NCBI GenBank assembly: GCA_013214445.1
Contig: JABSPG010000056.1
Location: forward strand, 1-13,066
Origin: Ekhidna sp.
Lineage (GTDB): Bacteria; Bacteroidota; Bacteroidia; Cytophagales; Cyclobacteriaceae
Reading direction: 5' to 3'
DNA length: 13,066 nt
Made by a program: the position numbers and the translations under genes. Below are positions 7,680 to 13,066 of the stretch, piece after piece. Every line of letters begins with the position of its first letter. Within the stretch, counting starts at the first letter, position 1. Under the pieces are notes generated by a model. That model ran no database searches and was not told the DNA's origin. It worked only from the letters and a program-made list of their open reading frames with translations.

Positions 7680-8472
7680 GAATGTAGTATGTGTGTTGCT
7701 TTTGTTTGGTTTGGTGAATTTTGCTTGCCAGCGAACAGAAGAATTGAGCGATTTTACCGAAGAAGATGAAATGCTTTTAGGAGAAAAGCTCTCACAAGCT
7801 ATCGCAGAAAGTGACACATATGTGATTATTTCTCCGGAGGCAAATACTACTTCTTACAGTTATGCAAATAGCAGACTATTGGAATTGACCAGTAGCAGTG
7901 CGATTTCCAAAGGTGAGGATTTCAACTGGTCAATCACCTTGTTAGAAGATGAAAGTCGTCAGGCCTTTGCACTGCCTGGCGGTTATTTGTATGTCACAAG
8001 TGGGATGATCTTTTATTTAGATAATGAAGATCAATTTGCTGGTCTTTTAGCGCATTTGATCGCGCATGTGAATGAATCTCATGTCTCCGAAATCCTCTTC
8101 TTTAGATATGGAGTAAATGGTTTGAAAACCATCATGCAGCAAGGCAATACTGAAGACTTAGTCGAGGTAGTTCAGTATTTAGACTTATTTGATGGTGTGG
8201 CTCAGTTTTCCAGATCGCACGAGCTGGAGGCAGACACGCTGACAGTTTCCATACTATCTGAAACTAGCCAATCTTGTGAGTCTTCAGGGCTTTTGCTTGA
8301 TAGGGTTTTAAACCTTCAACCAGAGCAGCAATCACAATTTATCAGTGCACACCGAATCGATACCAGTAGGGTTTCCAGTATTGCACAGGAGGTTCAGAAT
8401 GTTGGTTGTGATAGTGCAATAGATGAGGAATCAAGAAATAGATATCGGTCGTTTAGAAATTCTCTCCCTTGA
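7669..8472 (+). CDS. Secreted M48-like metalloprotease homologue, catalytic Glu lost
   Basis: A 267-residue protein with an N-terminal export signal (residues 5-19) and Cys20, so it may be a lipoprotein, although the residue at -3 (Asn) is not the usual Leu. The body resembles the M48 peptidase family (Oma1/BepA-like): ALPGGYLYVTSGMI at 101-114, then LLAHLIAHV at 126-134, and later SRSHELEAD at 181-189, where Glu185 matches the third zinc ligand. In active members the central motif is HEXXH; here it is His129-Leu-Ile-Ala-His133, so the catalytic Glu is Leu while the zinc ligands remain. The later HPxxxxR motif is also altered (HRIDTSR, 228-234). It may be an inactive family member with a binding or chaperone-like role. 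The ATG at 7669 overlaps ribF by 11 nt; the in-frame ATG at 7633 would extend the protein before the signal sequence and is less likely. Confidence 0.8.
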   Translation: MRLKNVVCVLLLFGLVNFACQRTEELSDFTEEDEMLLGEKLSQAIAESDTYVIISPEANTTSYSYANSRLLELTSSSAISKGEDFNWSITLLEDESRQAFALPGGYLYVTSGMIFYLDNEDQFAGLLAHLIAHVNESHVSEILFFRYGVNGLKTIMQQGNTEDLVEVVQYLDLFDGVAQFSRSHELEADTLTVSILSETSQSCESSGLLLDRVLNLQPEQQSQFISAHRIDTSRVSSIAQEVQNVGCDSAIDEESRNRYRSFRNSLP

Positions 8473-8549
8473 TTTTGCAACAGTATCTAAATTGGATAGA
8501 ATAGTTCTTACAACCAAATTCATAATCATACCATTAACCACACACATAT

Positions 8550-8879
8550 ATGAAAAAATCTGAAATCAAGTTCGTGGTAGAGCTAGATAATGAGAATATC
8601 CCCGAAAAAATCATGTGGGATGCAGATGAAAAGGAAACCGAAGGGTTGTCTGAAACAAAATCCATAAGCTTATCTCTTTGGGATCAAGAGAATAAGAATA
8701 CGATGCGCATTGACTTGTGGTCAAAGGACATGCCAATGGATGAAATGAAGCACTTCTACATCGACTGTCTTGGTGGACTTGCACAAAGCGTTTTGAATGC
8801 AACGGGTGATGAATACATGAATCAAGAGATCTCTGCTCTTTGTGATAAGCTCGTGGAGCACGTGAAAAAAGAAGGTTAG
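8550..8879 (+). CDS. gldC: Gliding motility protein GldC
   Basis: A 109-residue soluble protein with no signal peptide or membrane helix, matching the usual GldC length of about 110. Family features are the opening KKSEIKFVVELDNENIPEKI, the middle SLWDQENKNTMRIDLWSKDMP with its conserved WxKDMPxDEMK block at about 57-68, and the helical C-terminus. GldC supports gliding motility in Bacteroidota; its exact action is not known, and in Flavobacterium it is coded with the lipoprotein gldB. No gldB is adjacent here. A 77-bp gap separates it from the M48-like gene, so it may have its own promoter or be the last gene of the upstream operon; I could not find a convincing promoter. No intrinsic terminator is visible just after it. 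Confidence 0.9.
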   Translation: MKKSEIKFVVELDNENIPEKIMWDADEKETEGLSETKSISLSLWDQENKNTMRIDLWSKDMPMDEMKHFYIDCLGGLAQSVLNATGDEYMNQEISALCDKLVEHVKKEG

Positions 8880-8960
8880 ATGAGCCGCTTAACCGCTGTA
8901 TTCACCAAAAAAGTATTACTAAAGCATTATTAAGCATAGATAATCATTAGTTTTTCTTAC

Positions 8961-8972
8961 TATTAGCTAATA
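8961..8972. repeat. 12-bp perfect palindrome TATTAGCTAATA
   Basis: The string is its own reverse complement over 12 bases. It lies 181 bp upstream of the proposed receptor start, in an AT-rich context. It could be a dimeric regulator site; chance is also possible in such AT-rich DNA. Confidence 0.4.
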
Positions 8973-9032
8973 TTAATGGTTAATTTTCTAAATTAATCTC
9001 AAACTTTATTTGCTAACATTAACCCGTTTGAA

Positions 9033-9137
9033 ATGAGCATAAATGAGATTCTCATGTGGAAAATTCCCTTGAGCTCAATCAACATTTATGGGAATTGTAT
9101 CGGTTCGCCGAAACGGCTATCATTCAAAAACAACTAA
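9033..9137 (+). CDS. Possible 34-codon leader reading frame before the receptor gene
   Basis: An ATG at 9033 opens a 34-codon frame beginning MSINEILMWKIPLSS and ending with TAA at 9135-9137, only 4 nt before the proposed ATG of the TonB-dependent receptor gene. No domain or signal peptide is recognised, and no clear ribosome binding site precedes it, though such sites are often absent in this phylum. Its close junction with the receptor start would allow translational coupling. It spans several inverted repeats. A frame of this length can easily arise by chance, so this is a tentative call. Confidence 0.2.
   Translation: MSINEILMWKIPLSSINIYGNCIGSPKRLSFKNN
9043..9111 (+). promoter_or_regulatory. 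Cluster of inverted repeats in the receptor leader
   Basis: Four symmetric elements lie within 69 bp. ATGAGA-T-TCTCAT occupies 9043-9055. AATTCCC (9062-9068) pairs with GGGAATT (9090-9096). The 10-bp palindrome TTGAGCTCAA sits at 9069-9078, inside that loop. TCGG-TTCG-CCGA at 9100-9111 would form a 4-bp RNA stem capped by a UUCG tetraloop. Together they could be operator sites or a folded 5' leader controlling the receptor gene that starts at 9142. The repeats are seen directly; the regulatory role is inferred. Confidence 0.4.
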
Positions 9138-9141
9138 ACAC

Positions 9142-12100
9142 ATGAATAGAAACATTACAAAGTGGATCTTCTGTGCTTGCTTAACGCTACTATGTAGTTA
9201 TTCGCACGCACAGACTTCCGTCTCAGGAAAAATTGTCGATGCGGACACAGGAGAGCCTCTTATTGGTACGCAGGTCCTTGTTAAAGGAACGGTGCTCGGA
9301 ACCATTTCTGATATAAATGGTGAATTCTCACTCTCTGTAAAATCAGCGCCTCCTATTACTTTGGTGATAACCTACGTTGGTTATGAGCGACAAGAGATTG
9401 AAGTTACTTCTTCGGGTCAATCGGTAGATGTTCAACTCGCTGAATCCACATTACTTGGACAAGAAGTTGTGGTATCCGCCTCACGAGTTGAGGAGAGCAT
9501 TCTCCAGTCTCCTGTAAGTATTGAAAAAATGGACATTCTTGCAGTACAGAATTCAACTGGGGCAACTTACTACGATGGAATTGCAAATCTGAAAGGAGTG
9601 GACGTGGCTTCATCGAGTATCAACTTCCAGATCATCAACGCCAGAGGTTTTGGTTCTACAGGCAACACCCGTTTTGTGCAGTTGATCGATGGGATGGATA
9701 CACAAGCCCCAGCATTGAACTTCCCAATAGGAAACTTGAATGGTCCATCAGAACTAGATGTTGAAAGTGTAGAACTAATCCCCGGAGCTTCTTCTGCATT
9801 GTACGGTCCCAATGCTTTTAATGGTGTTCTCTTGATCAACAGTAAAAATCCATTTGAATATCAGGGATTAAGTGCTTTTGTTAAGACAGGGGTTAACCAT
9901 GTGGGAGGACAAGCTGATCAAGACCCTGCATTGATGAATACTTTCTCATTGAGATATGCTAAAGCTTGGAATAACAAAATTGCCTTTAAGATCAATGCAA
10001 CGTATTCCTATGCAGATGATTGGCACGGAACCGATAGATTTGATCGGAATGCTGCTGACAACCCATTCCCAGGAGAATCTAATATAGGTGCAGATAGACT
10101 CCATACTCATGGAGATGAAGCAGCTACTAATCTGGCCTTACTTGGAGTAGCAGCTAATCAGGGTTTGAACGCTAGTTTGCAAACACTTTTTCGTGCAAAC
10201 GACTTACTGGGTTATTCGCTAGACTTGCCAAGTCAGTCCGTATCTGTTACTCCCTATGATGAAGTAGACTTAATCGACTATGGTGCTGAAAATGCCAAGA
10301 TTAACACTGGATTGTTTTATCGAATCAACGACGAATTAGAGTTAAGTGGTTTGTACAATGCTGGTTTTGGCACGAGTATTTATACAGGAGCACAAAGATA
10401 TAGCTTATCAAATTTCAGTATCCAACAGGCAAGGCTTCAATTGAGGGGAGATAATTTCTTTGTAAGAGCCTACGGTACTTTTGAAAACTCTGGGGACTCA
10501 TATATTACTGAGTTCTTAGCTTTAAAAATGAACGAAAGGTTTTACGCACTCGGAGCAAATAATTATTTAAATAATACTCCTCAGGCTGATAGATACGTTA
10601 CTTTTCTACCACCAGCTTCTCCGGCCGACGTAACTGATCCAACTACAGCAGATGCATTTGTAGGAGGACTCAATAATTATTTTGCAACCTATTCATTAGC
10701 TTACGCGCAATTCTTAGCTACTGGTAATTCTCTAAGTGGAGAAAATATTTTAAGAGGCTTATCTCCTGGTGAGATTGGAACTCTCTCAGCTGCTGAAAGA
10801 ACGCAATATGAGATTGCTGCCCACCAGACTGCAAGAGCATATGTAGATCAATTATTCAATTTTGATCCTAGTTCTGAAGAATTCCAACAAGTAAAAGAAG
10901 CAGCATTAAACGGGACTGTGCCAAATGGTCCTAAGTTTGCAGATAAATCAGCTATGTATCAAGCGGATTTTCAATATGATTTTAAAAATCAAATTGATTT
11001 TATGGACTTTCAGGTTGGTGGTAGTTATCGAATTTTTGACCTTCGATCGGAGGGAACTATATTTCCTGATCAAGATGGAGGGATTCAAATCAATGAATTT
11101 GGAGGGTACGCTCAGTTTGGAAGAAGGGTTACTGATAATTTGAAACTGTCTGGTTCGGTTCGTTTTGATAAGAATGAGAACTTTGATGGTCAGGTAAATC
11201 CAAGACTTTCAGCGGTTTACACGGTGGCAGATAATCATAACTTTCGAGGAAGTATCCAAACAGGTTTTAGAAATCCAACAACGCAAGGACAATTTATTGA
11301 TTTGAGTGTTATTTCAGCTAGACTACTTGGAGGATTGCAAGAAAATTATGATAAATATGATCTTGCTAAAACTAGTAGTACTCAACAACCACTTGCCTTT
11401 ACAGCAGGATCGGTTAATAGATTTCGATCTGACTTTTTTTCTAACCCTGATAATCTTGCTGGAGCGGTGGGAAATCTTGACCCATTTACTTCTGCTGATG
11501 TACAACCCGTAAGTCCTGAGCAGGTTAGATCCATTGAATTTGGATACAAAAGTTTGACTGATAACAAACTTCTTGTTGATGCTGTTTTTTATCACAACAC
11601 CTACACAAACTTCATTACTCAAATTCAAGTAGTAGTTGGAAATGAATATACTGCGGCTGATGCTCAAGCGCTAGGTAATCCTGCTTTAGAAGGTCAGTTA
11701 AATCCTGCGACAATAATAAGCGGGAGTGCGCTTACCAGAACTGTTGCTGACAATGGGGATGTGTTCTTTTCTGGCAACACAGCTCAGATTTATACCAACT
11801 TAGATGAAGAAGTAACCTCACAAGGCGCTGCAATTGGACTTACATACAACTTATCAAAAGGTTATACTGTAGGCGGTAATTACAATTGGAATGTTTTGAA
11901 TACTGGTTTAGCATCTGAGAATAACCTGACTGAATTTAATACCCCAGAGCATAAATTCAATATAAACTTTGGAAACAGGAAATTAACTGATAGAATCGGT
12001 TTCAATGTTACTTATAGATGGCAGGATGCGTTTAGATGGGAATCATCTTTTGCTGTAGGGGACGTTCCTGCATACAGTACGCTTGATGCACAGGTTTCTT

Positions 12101-12240
12101 TTAAGTTACCTGATTTAAAATCCACCGCAAGGATAGGAGGAACCAATATTGGTGGTGACCCTTACATTCAAAGTTTGGGTGGACCAAACATTGGTAGTAT
12201 TTATTATGTTTCATTGACATTTGATGAGTTAATGAACTAG
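9142..12240 (+). CDS. TonB-dependent outer-membrane receptor with carboxypeptidase-regulatory-like domain
   Basis: A 1032-residue outer-membrane receptor. Residues 1-23 form a signal peptide (cleavage after SHA/Q). A carboxypeptidase-regulatory-like beta-sandwich follows at about 26-105 (SGKIVDADTGEPLIGTQV, then ISDINGEFSL), then the plug at about 118-236 with GASSALYGPNAFNGVLLI at 215-232. The rest is a 22-strand-type barrel rich in aromatic strands, ending YYVSLTFDELMN. Such receptors import a large or scarce ligand using energy from TonB-ExbBD. The start at 9142 is chosen because it begins exactly at the signal peptide; an in-frame ATG at 9088 would add 18 residues ahead of it. There is no SusD-type partner next door; instead a hydrolase lipoprotein follows after a terminator. 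The ligand cannot be inferred. Confidence 0.95.
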   Translation: MNRNITKWIFCACLTLLCSYSHAQTSVSGKIVDADTGEPLIGTQVLVKGTVLGTISDINGEFSLSVKSAPPITLVITYVGYERQEIEVTSSGQSVDVQLAESTLLGQEVVVSASRVEESILQSPVSIEKMDILAVQNSTGATYYDGIANLKGVDVASSSINFQIINARGFGSTGNTRFVQLIDGMDTQAPALNFPIGNLNGPSELDVESVELIPGASSALYGPNAFNGVLLINSKNPFEYQGLSAFVKTGVNHVGGQADQDPALMNTFSLRYAKAWNNKIAFKINATYSYADDWHGTDRFDRNAADNPFPGESNIGADRLHTHGDEAATNLALLGVAANQGLNASLQTLFRANDLLGYSLDLPSQSVSVTPYDEVDLIDYGAENAKINTGLFYRINDELELSGLYNAGFGTSIYTGAQRYSLSNFSIQQARLQLRGDNFFVRAYGTFENSGDSYITEFLALKMNERFYALGANNYLNNTPQADRYVTFLPPASPADVTDPTTADAFVGGLNNYFATYSLAYAQFLATGNSLSGENILRGLSPGEIGTLSAAERTQYEIAAHQTARAYVDQLFNFDPSSEEFQQVKEAALNGTVPNGPKFADKSAMYQADFQYDFKNQIDFMDFQVGGSYRIFDLRSEGTIFPDQDGGIQINEFGGYAQFGRRVTDNLKLSGSVRFDKNENFDGQVNPRLSAVYTVADNHNFRGSIQTGFRNPTTQGQFIDLSVISARLLGGLQENYDKYDLAKTSSTQQPLAFTAGSVNRFRSDFFSNPDNLAGAVGNLDPFTSADVQPVSPEQVRSIEFGYKSLTDNKLLVDAVFYHNTYTNFITQIQVVVGNEYTAADAQALGNPALEGQLNPATIISGSALTRTVADNGDVFFSGNTAQIYTNLDEEVTSQGAAIGLTYNLSKGYTVGGNYNWNVLNTGLASENNLTEFNTPEHKFNINFGNRKLTDRIGFNVTYRWQDAFRWESSFAVGDVPAYSTLDAQVSFKLPDLKSTARIGGTNIGGDPYIQSLGGPNIGSIYYVSLTFDELMN

Positions 12241-12261
12241 AACTTCCGCTAAATATATGTT

Positions 12262-12297
12262 AGCCATCAAACATCAGTTTGATGGCTTTTTATTTTT
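12262..12297 (+). terminator. Intrinsic terminator after the TonB-dependent receptor gene
   Basis: AGCCATCAAAC (12262-12272) pairs perfectly with GTTTGATGGCT (12277-12287) over 11 bp around an ATCA loop, followed by a T-rich tract (TTTTTATTTTT) to 12297. It lies 21 bp after the receptor stop. Only 24 bp separate it from the next ATG. Confidence 0.9.
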
Positions 12298-12321
12298 AAC
12301 CCAAAACAAAAAGTAATAATT

Positions 12322-13066
12322 ATGAACAAATTTTTAAGTCTGTTTCTCATTTTGGTAATTGTAATTTCGTGTAGTGATGATGATGGACCAGTTGTTGAAG
12401 AACCACAAGGAGAAAGGTATGTTGATACTGTTTTTTCTGAGGTAGAGGTGGTTCAAAATATTCAGTATGGATCAAATAATTCCTTGTCAGGCTTACCTAA
12501 GAACCTTTTTTTAGACGTTTATAGTCCTATCGGTGATACACTCTCTGAAAGGCCTACTATTGTATTAGCACATGGAGGTGCTTTTGTAGCAGGAAATAAG
12601 TCTGATCTTGCTGACTTATGTACTATTTACGCTAAAATGGGATATACAGCAGTTAGTATTTCTTATAATTTACTGGATGATCGATTTATTGCTGATTCGA
12701 TTCGATTTAGTGAAGGCGTAGTTATCGCCTTGGGAGATATGAAAGGTGCGATTCGTTTTTTAAGAAATGACGCTCTAAATGGTTCAAACGCTTATGGAAT
12801 TGATTCAGATCAAATGTTCGCAGGTGGAATTTCTGCTGGAGCCATTTTGGCAAATCATGTTGGTATGTTAGATGAAAATGATCCAGCAATTCCTGATTAT
12901 TTACAAGCTCATATCGATAATAATGGTGGATTTGAGGGAGATACTAATGATTTAACAGTTTCCTCTGAGGTAAGCGGTGTTCTTAGTTTTTCTGGTTCTT
13001 TGTTGAGATCACAGTGGATAGATTCGAATGATCCTCCAATTTTCATGGTTCACGAGGAGTTTGATC
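12322..13066 (+). CDS. Alpha/beta-hydrolase (carboxylesterase-like) surface lipoprotein, 3' end outside window
   Basis: The first 248 residues of a lipoprotein hydrolase. A hydrophobic leader ends in VISC with Cys17, followed by SDDDG; acidic residues directly after the lipidated Cys resemble the export signal that sends Bacteroidota lipoproteins to the cell surface. The fold is read from LFLDVYSP (62-69), the oxyanion-hole motif HGGAF at 84-88, YTAVSISYNL at 108-117, a helix with GDMKGAIRFLRND (138-150) and the nucleophile elbow G169-I-S171-A-G173. Near the edge, DPPIFMVHEEFD holds the position where a catalytic Asp is expected (Asp248); the usual HGxxD is HEEFD here. The catalytic His lies beyond the window. 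HGGAF with GxSAG points to esterases of the acetyl-xylan/feruloyl/carboxylesterase type, but the substrate is unknown. It may share transcripts with the receptor by read-through of the terminator. Confidence 0.87.
   Translation, partial: MNKFLSLFLILVIVISCSDDDGPVVEEPQGERYVDTVFSEVEVVQNIQYGSNNSLSGLPKNLFLDVYSPIGDTLSERPTIVLAHGGAFVAGNKSDLADLCTIYAKMGYTAVSISYNLLDDRFIADSIRFSEGVVIALGDMKGAIRFLRNDALNGSNAYGIDSDQMFAGGISAGAILANHVGMLDENDPAIPDYLQAHIDNNGGFEGDTNDLTVSSEVSGVLSFSGSLLRSQWIDSNDPPIFMVHEEFD

Larger units (their letters stand above)
8880..9141. other. AT-rich intergenic region upstream of the TonB-dependent receptor gene
   Basis: A 262-bp stretch between gldC and the receptor start. It should carry the receptor promoter. 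The best -7-like string is TTTATTTG at 9005-9012 (one mismatch to TAnnTTTG), but no TTG box is found at the right distance. The stretch is rich in palindromes, which are listed separately, and contains a short reading frame at 9033-9137. No known riboswitch consensus was recognised. Confidence 0.6.

Noticed and set aside
8880..8933. 17-codon reading frame starting one base after the gldC stop
   Set aside because: Very short, no recognisable feature, AT-rich intergenic context; expected by chance.
9088..9141. Earlier in-frame ATG for the TonB-dependent receptor
   Set aside because: It adds 18 basic and polar residues before the signal peptide; ATG 9142 begins the signal peptide cleanly.
11323..11667. 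Minus-strand 114-codon reading frame inside the receptor gene
   Set aside because: Lies opposite the barrel-coding part, with no domain and a composition expected from an antisense frame.
1..13066. Mobile elements, CRISPR arrays, tRNA or rRNA genes
   Set aside because: No transposase, integrase, repeat-spacer pattern or structured RNA gene was recognised; the gene content is mainly conserved chromosomal.

Overview
The window looks like chromosomal DNA of a marine-type member of the Bacteroidota, most likely a gliding or type IX secretion lineage such as the Cytophagales. The evidence is a gldC gene, a DUF3098 gene beside ftsX, the order ftsX-DUF3098-uppP-truB-ribF, a TonB-dependent receptor with an N-terminal carboxypeptidase-regulatory-like domain, a lipoprotein with an acidic Cys-Ser-Asp-Asp-Asp start, and the near absence of Shine-Dalgarno sequences. 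The genus is not resolved. All genes read on the + strand. I see no tRNA, rRNA, CRISPR, insertion sequence or phage gene.

Region 1 (1-2605) is the end of a ligase-associated DNA repair cluster: the C-terminal part of an Lhr-like DEXH helicase and the phosphoesterase PdeM. A small secreted DUF2147 protein lies between them and overlaps the GTG start of pdeM. Region 2 (2606-4140) is an ECF sigma factor with a single-pass membrane protein that is probably its anti-sigma factor, preceded by an 8-bp inverted repeat.

Region 3 (4185-8472) is a tightly packed operon: ftsX, a DUF3098 membrane protein, uppP, truB, ribF and a secreted M48-like protein. Successive genes overlap or lie 1-2 nt apart. They link cell division, undecaprenyl-phosphate recycling, tRNA pseudouridylation and FAD synthesis. 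The last gene appears to be a degenerate protease, because the catalytic Glu of its HEXXH motif is replaced by Leu. gldC follows after 77 bp.

Region 4 (8880-13066) starts with a 262-bp AT-rich intergenic stretch rich in palindromes that also holds a 34-codon reading frame ending 4 nt before the next gene. A large TonB-dependent receptor follows, then a strong intrinsic terminator, then the first 248 codons of a probably surface-exposed lipoprotein of the alpha/beta-hydrolase fold, which runs off the window. Receptor and hydrolase may form a two-gene uptake and processing unit, but the substrate cannot be read from the sequence.

Most genes are ordinary for this phylum. The items most worth a second look are the protease-dead-looking M48 protein, the receptor/terminator/hydrolase arrangement and the structured leader of the receptor gene.
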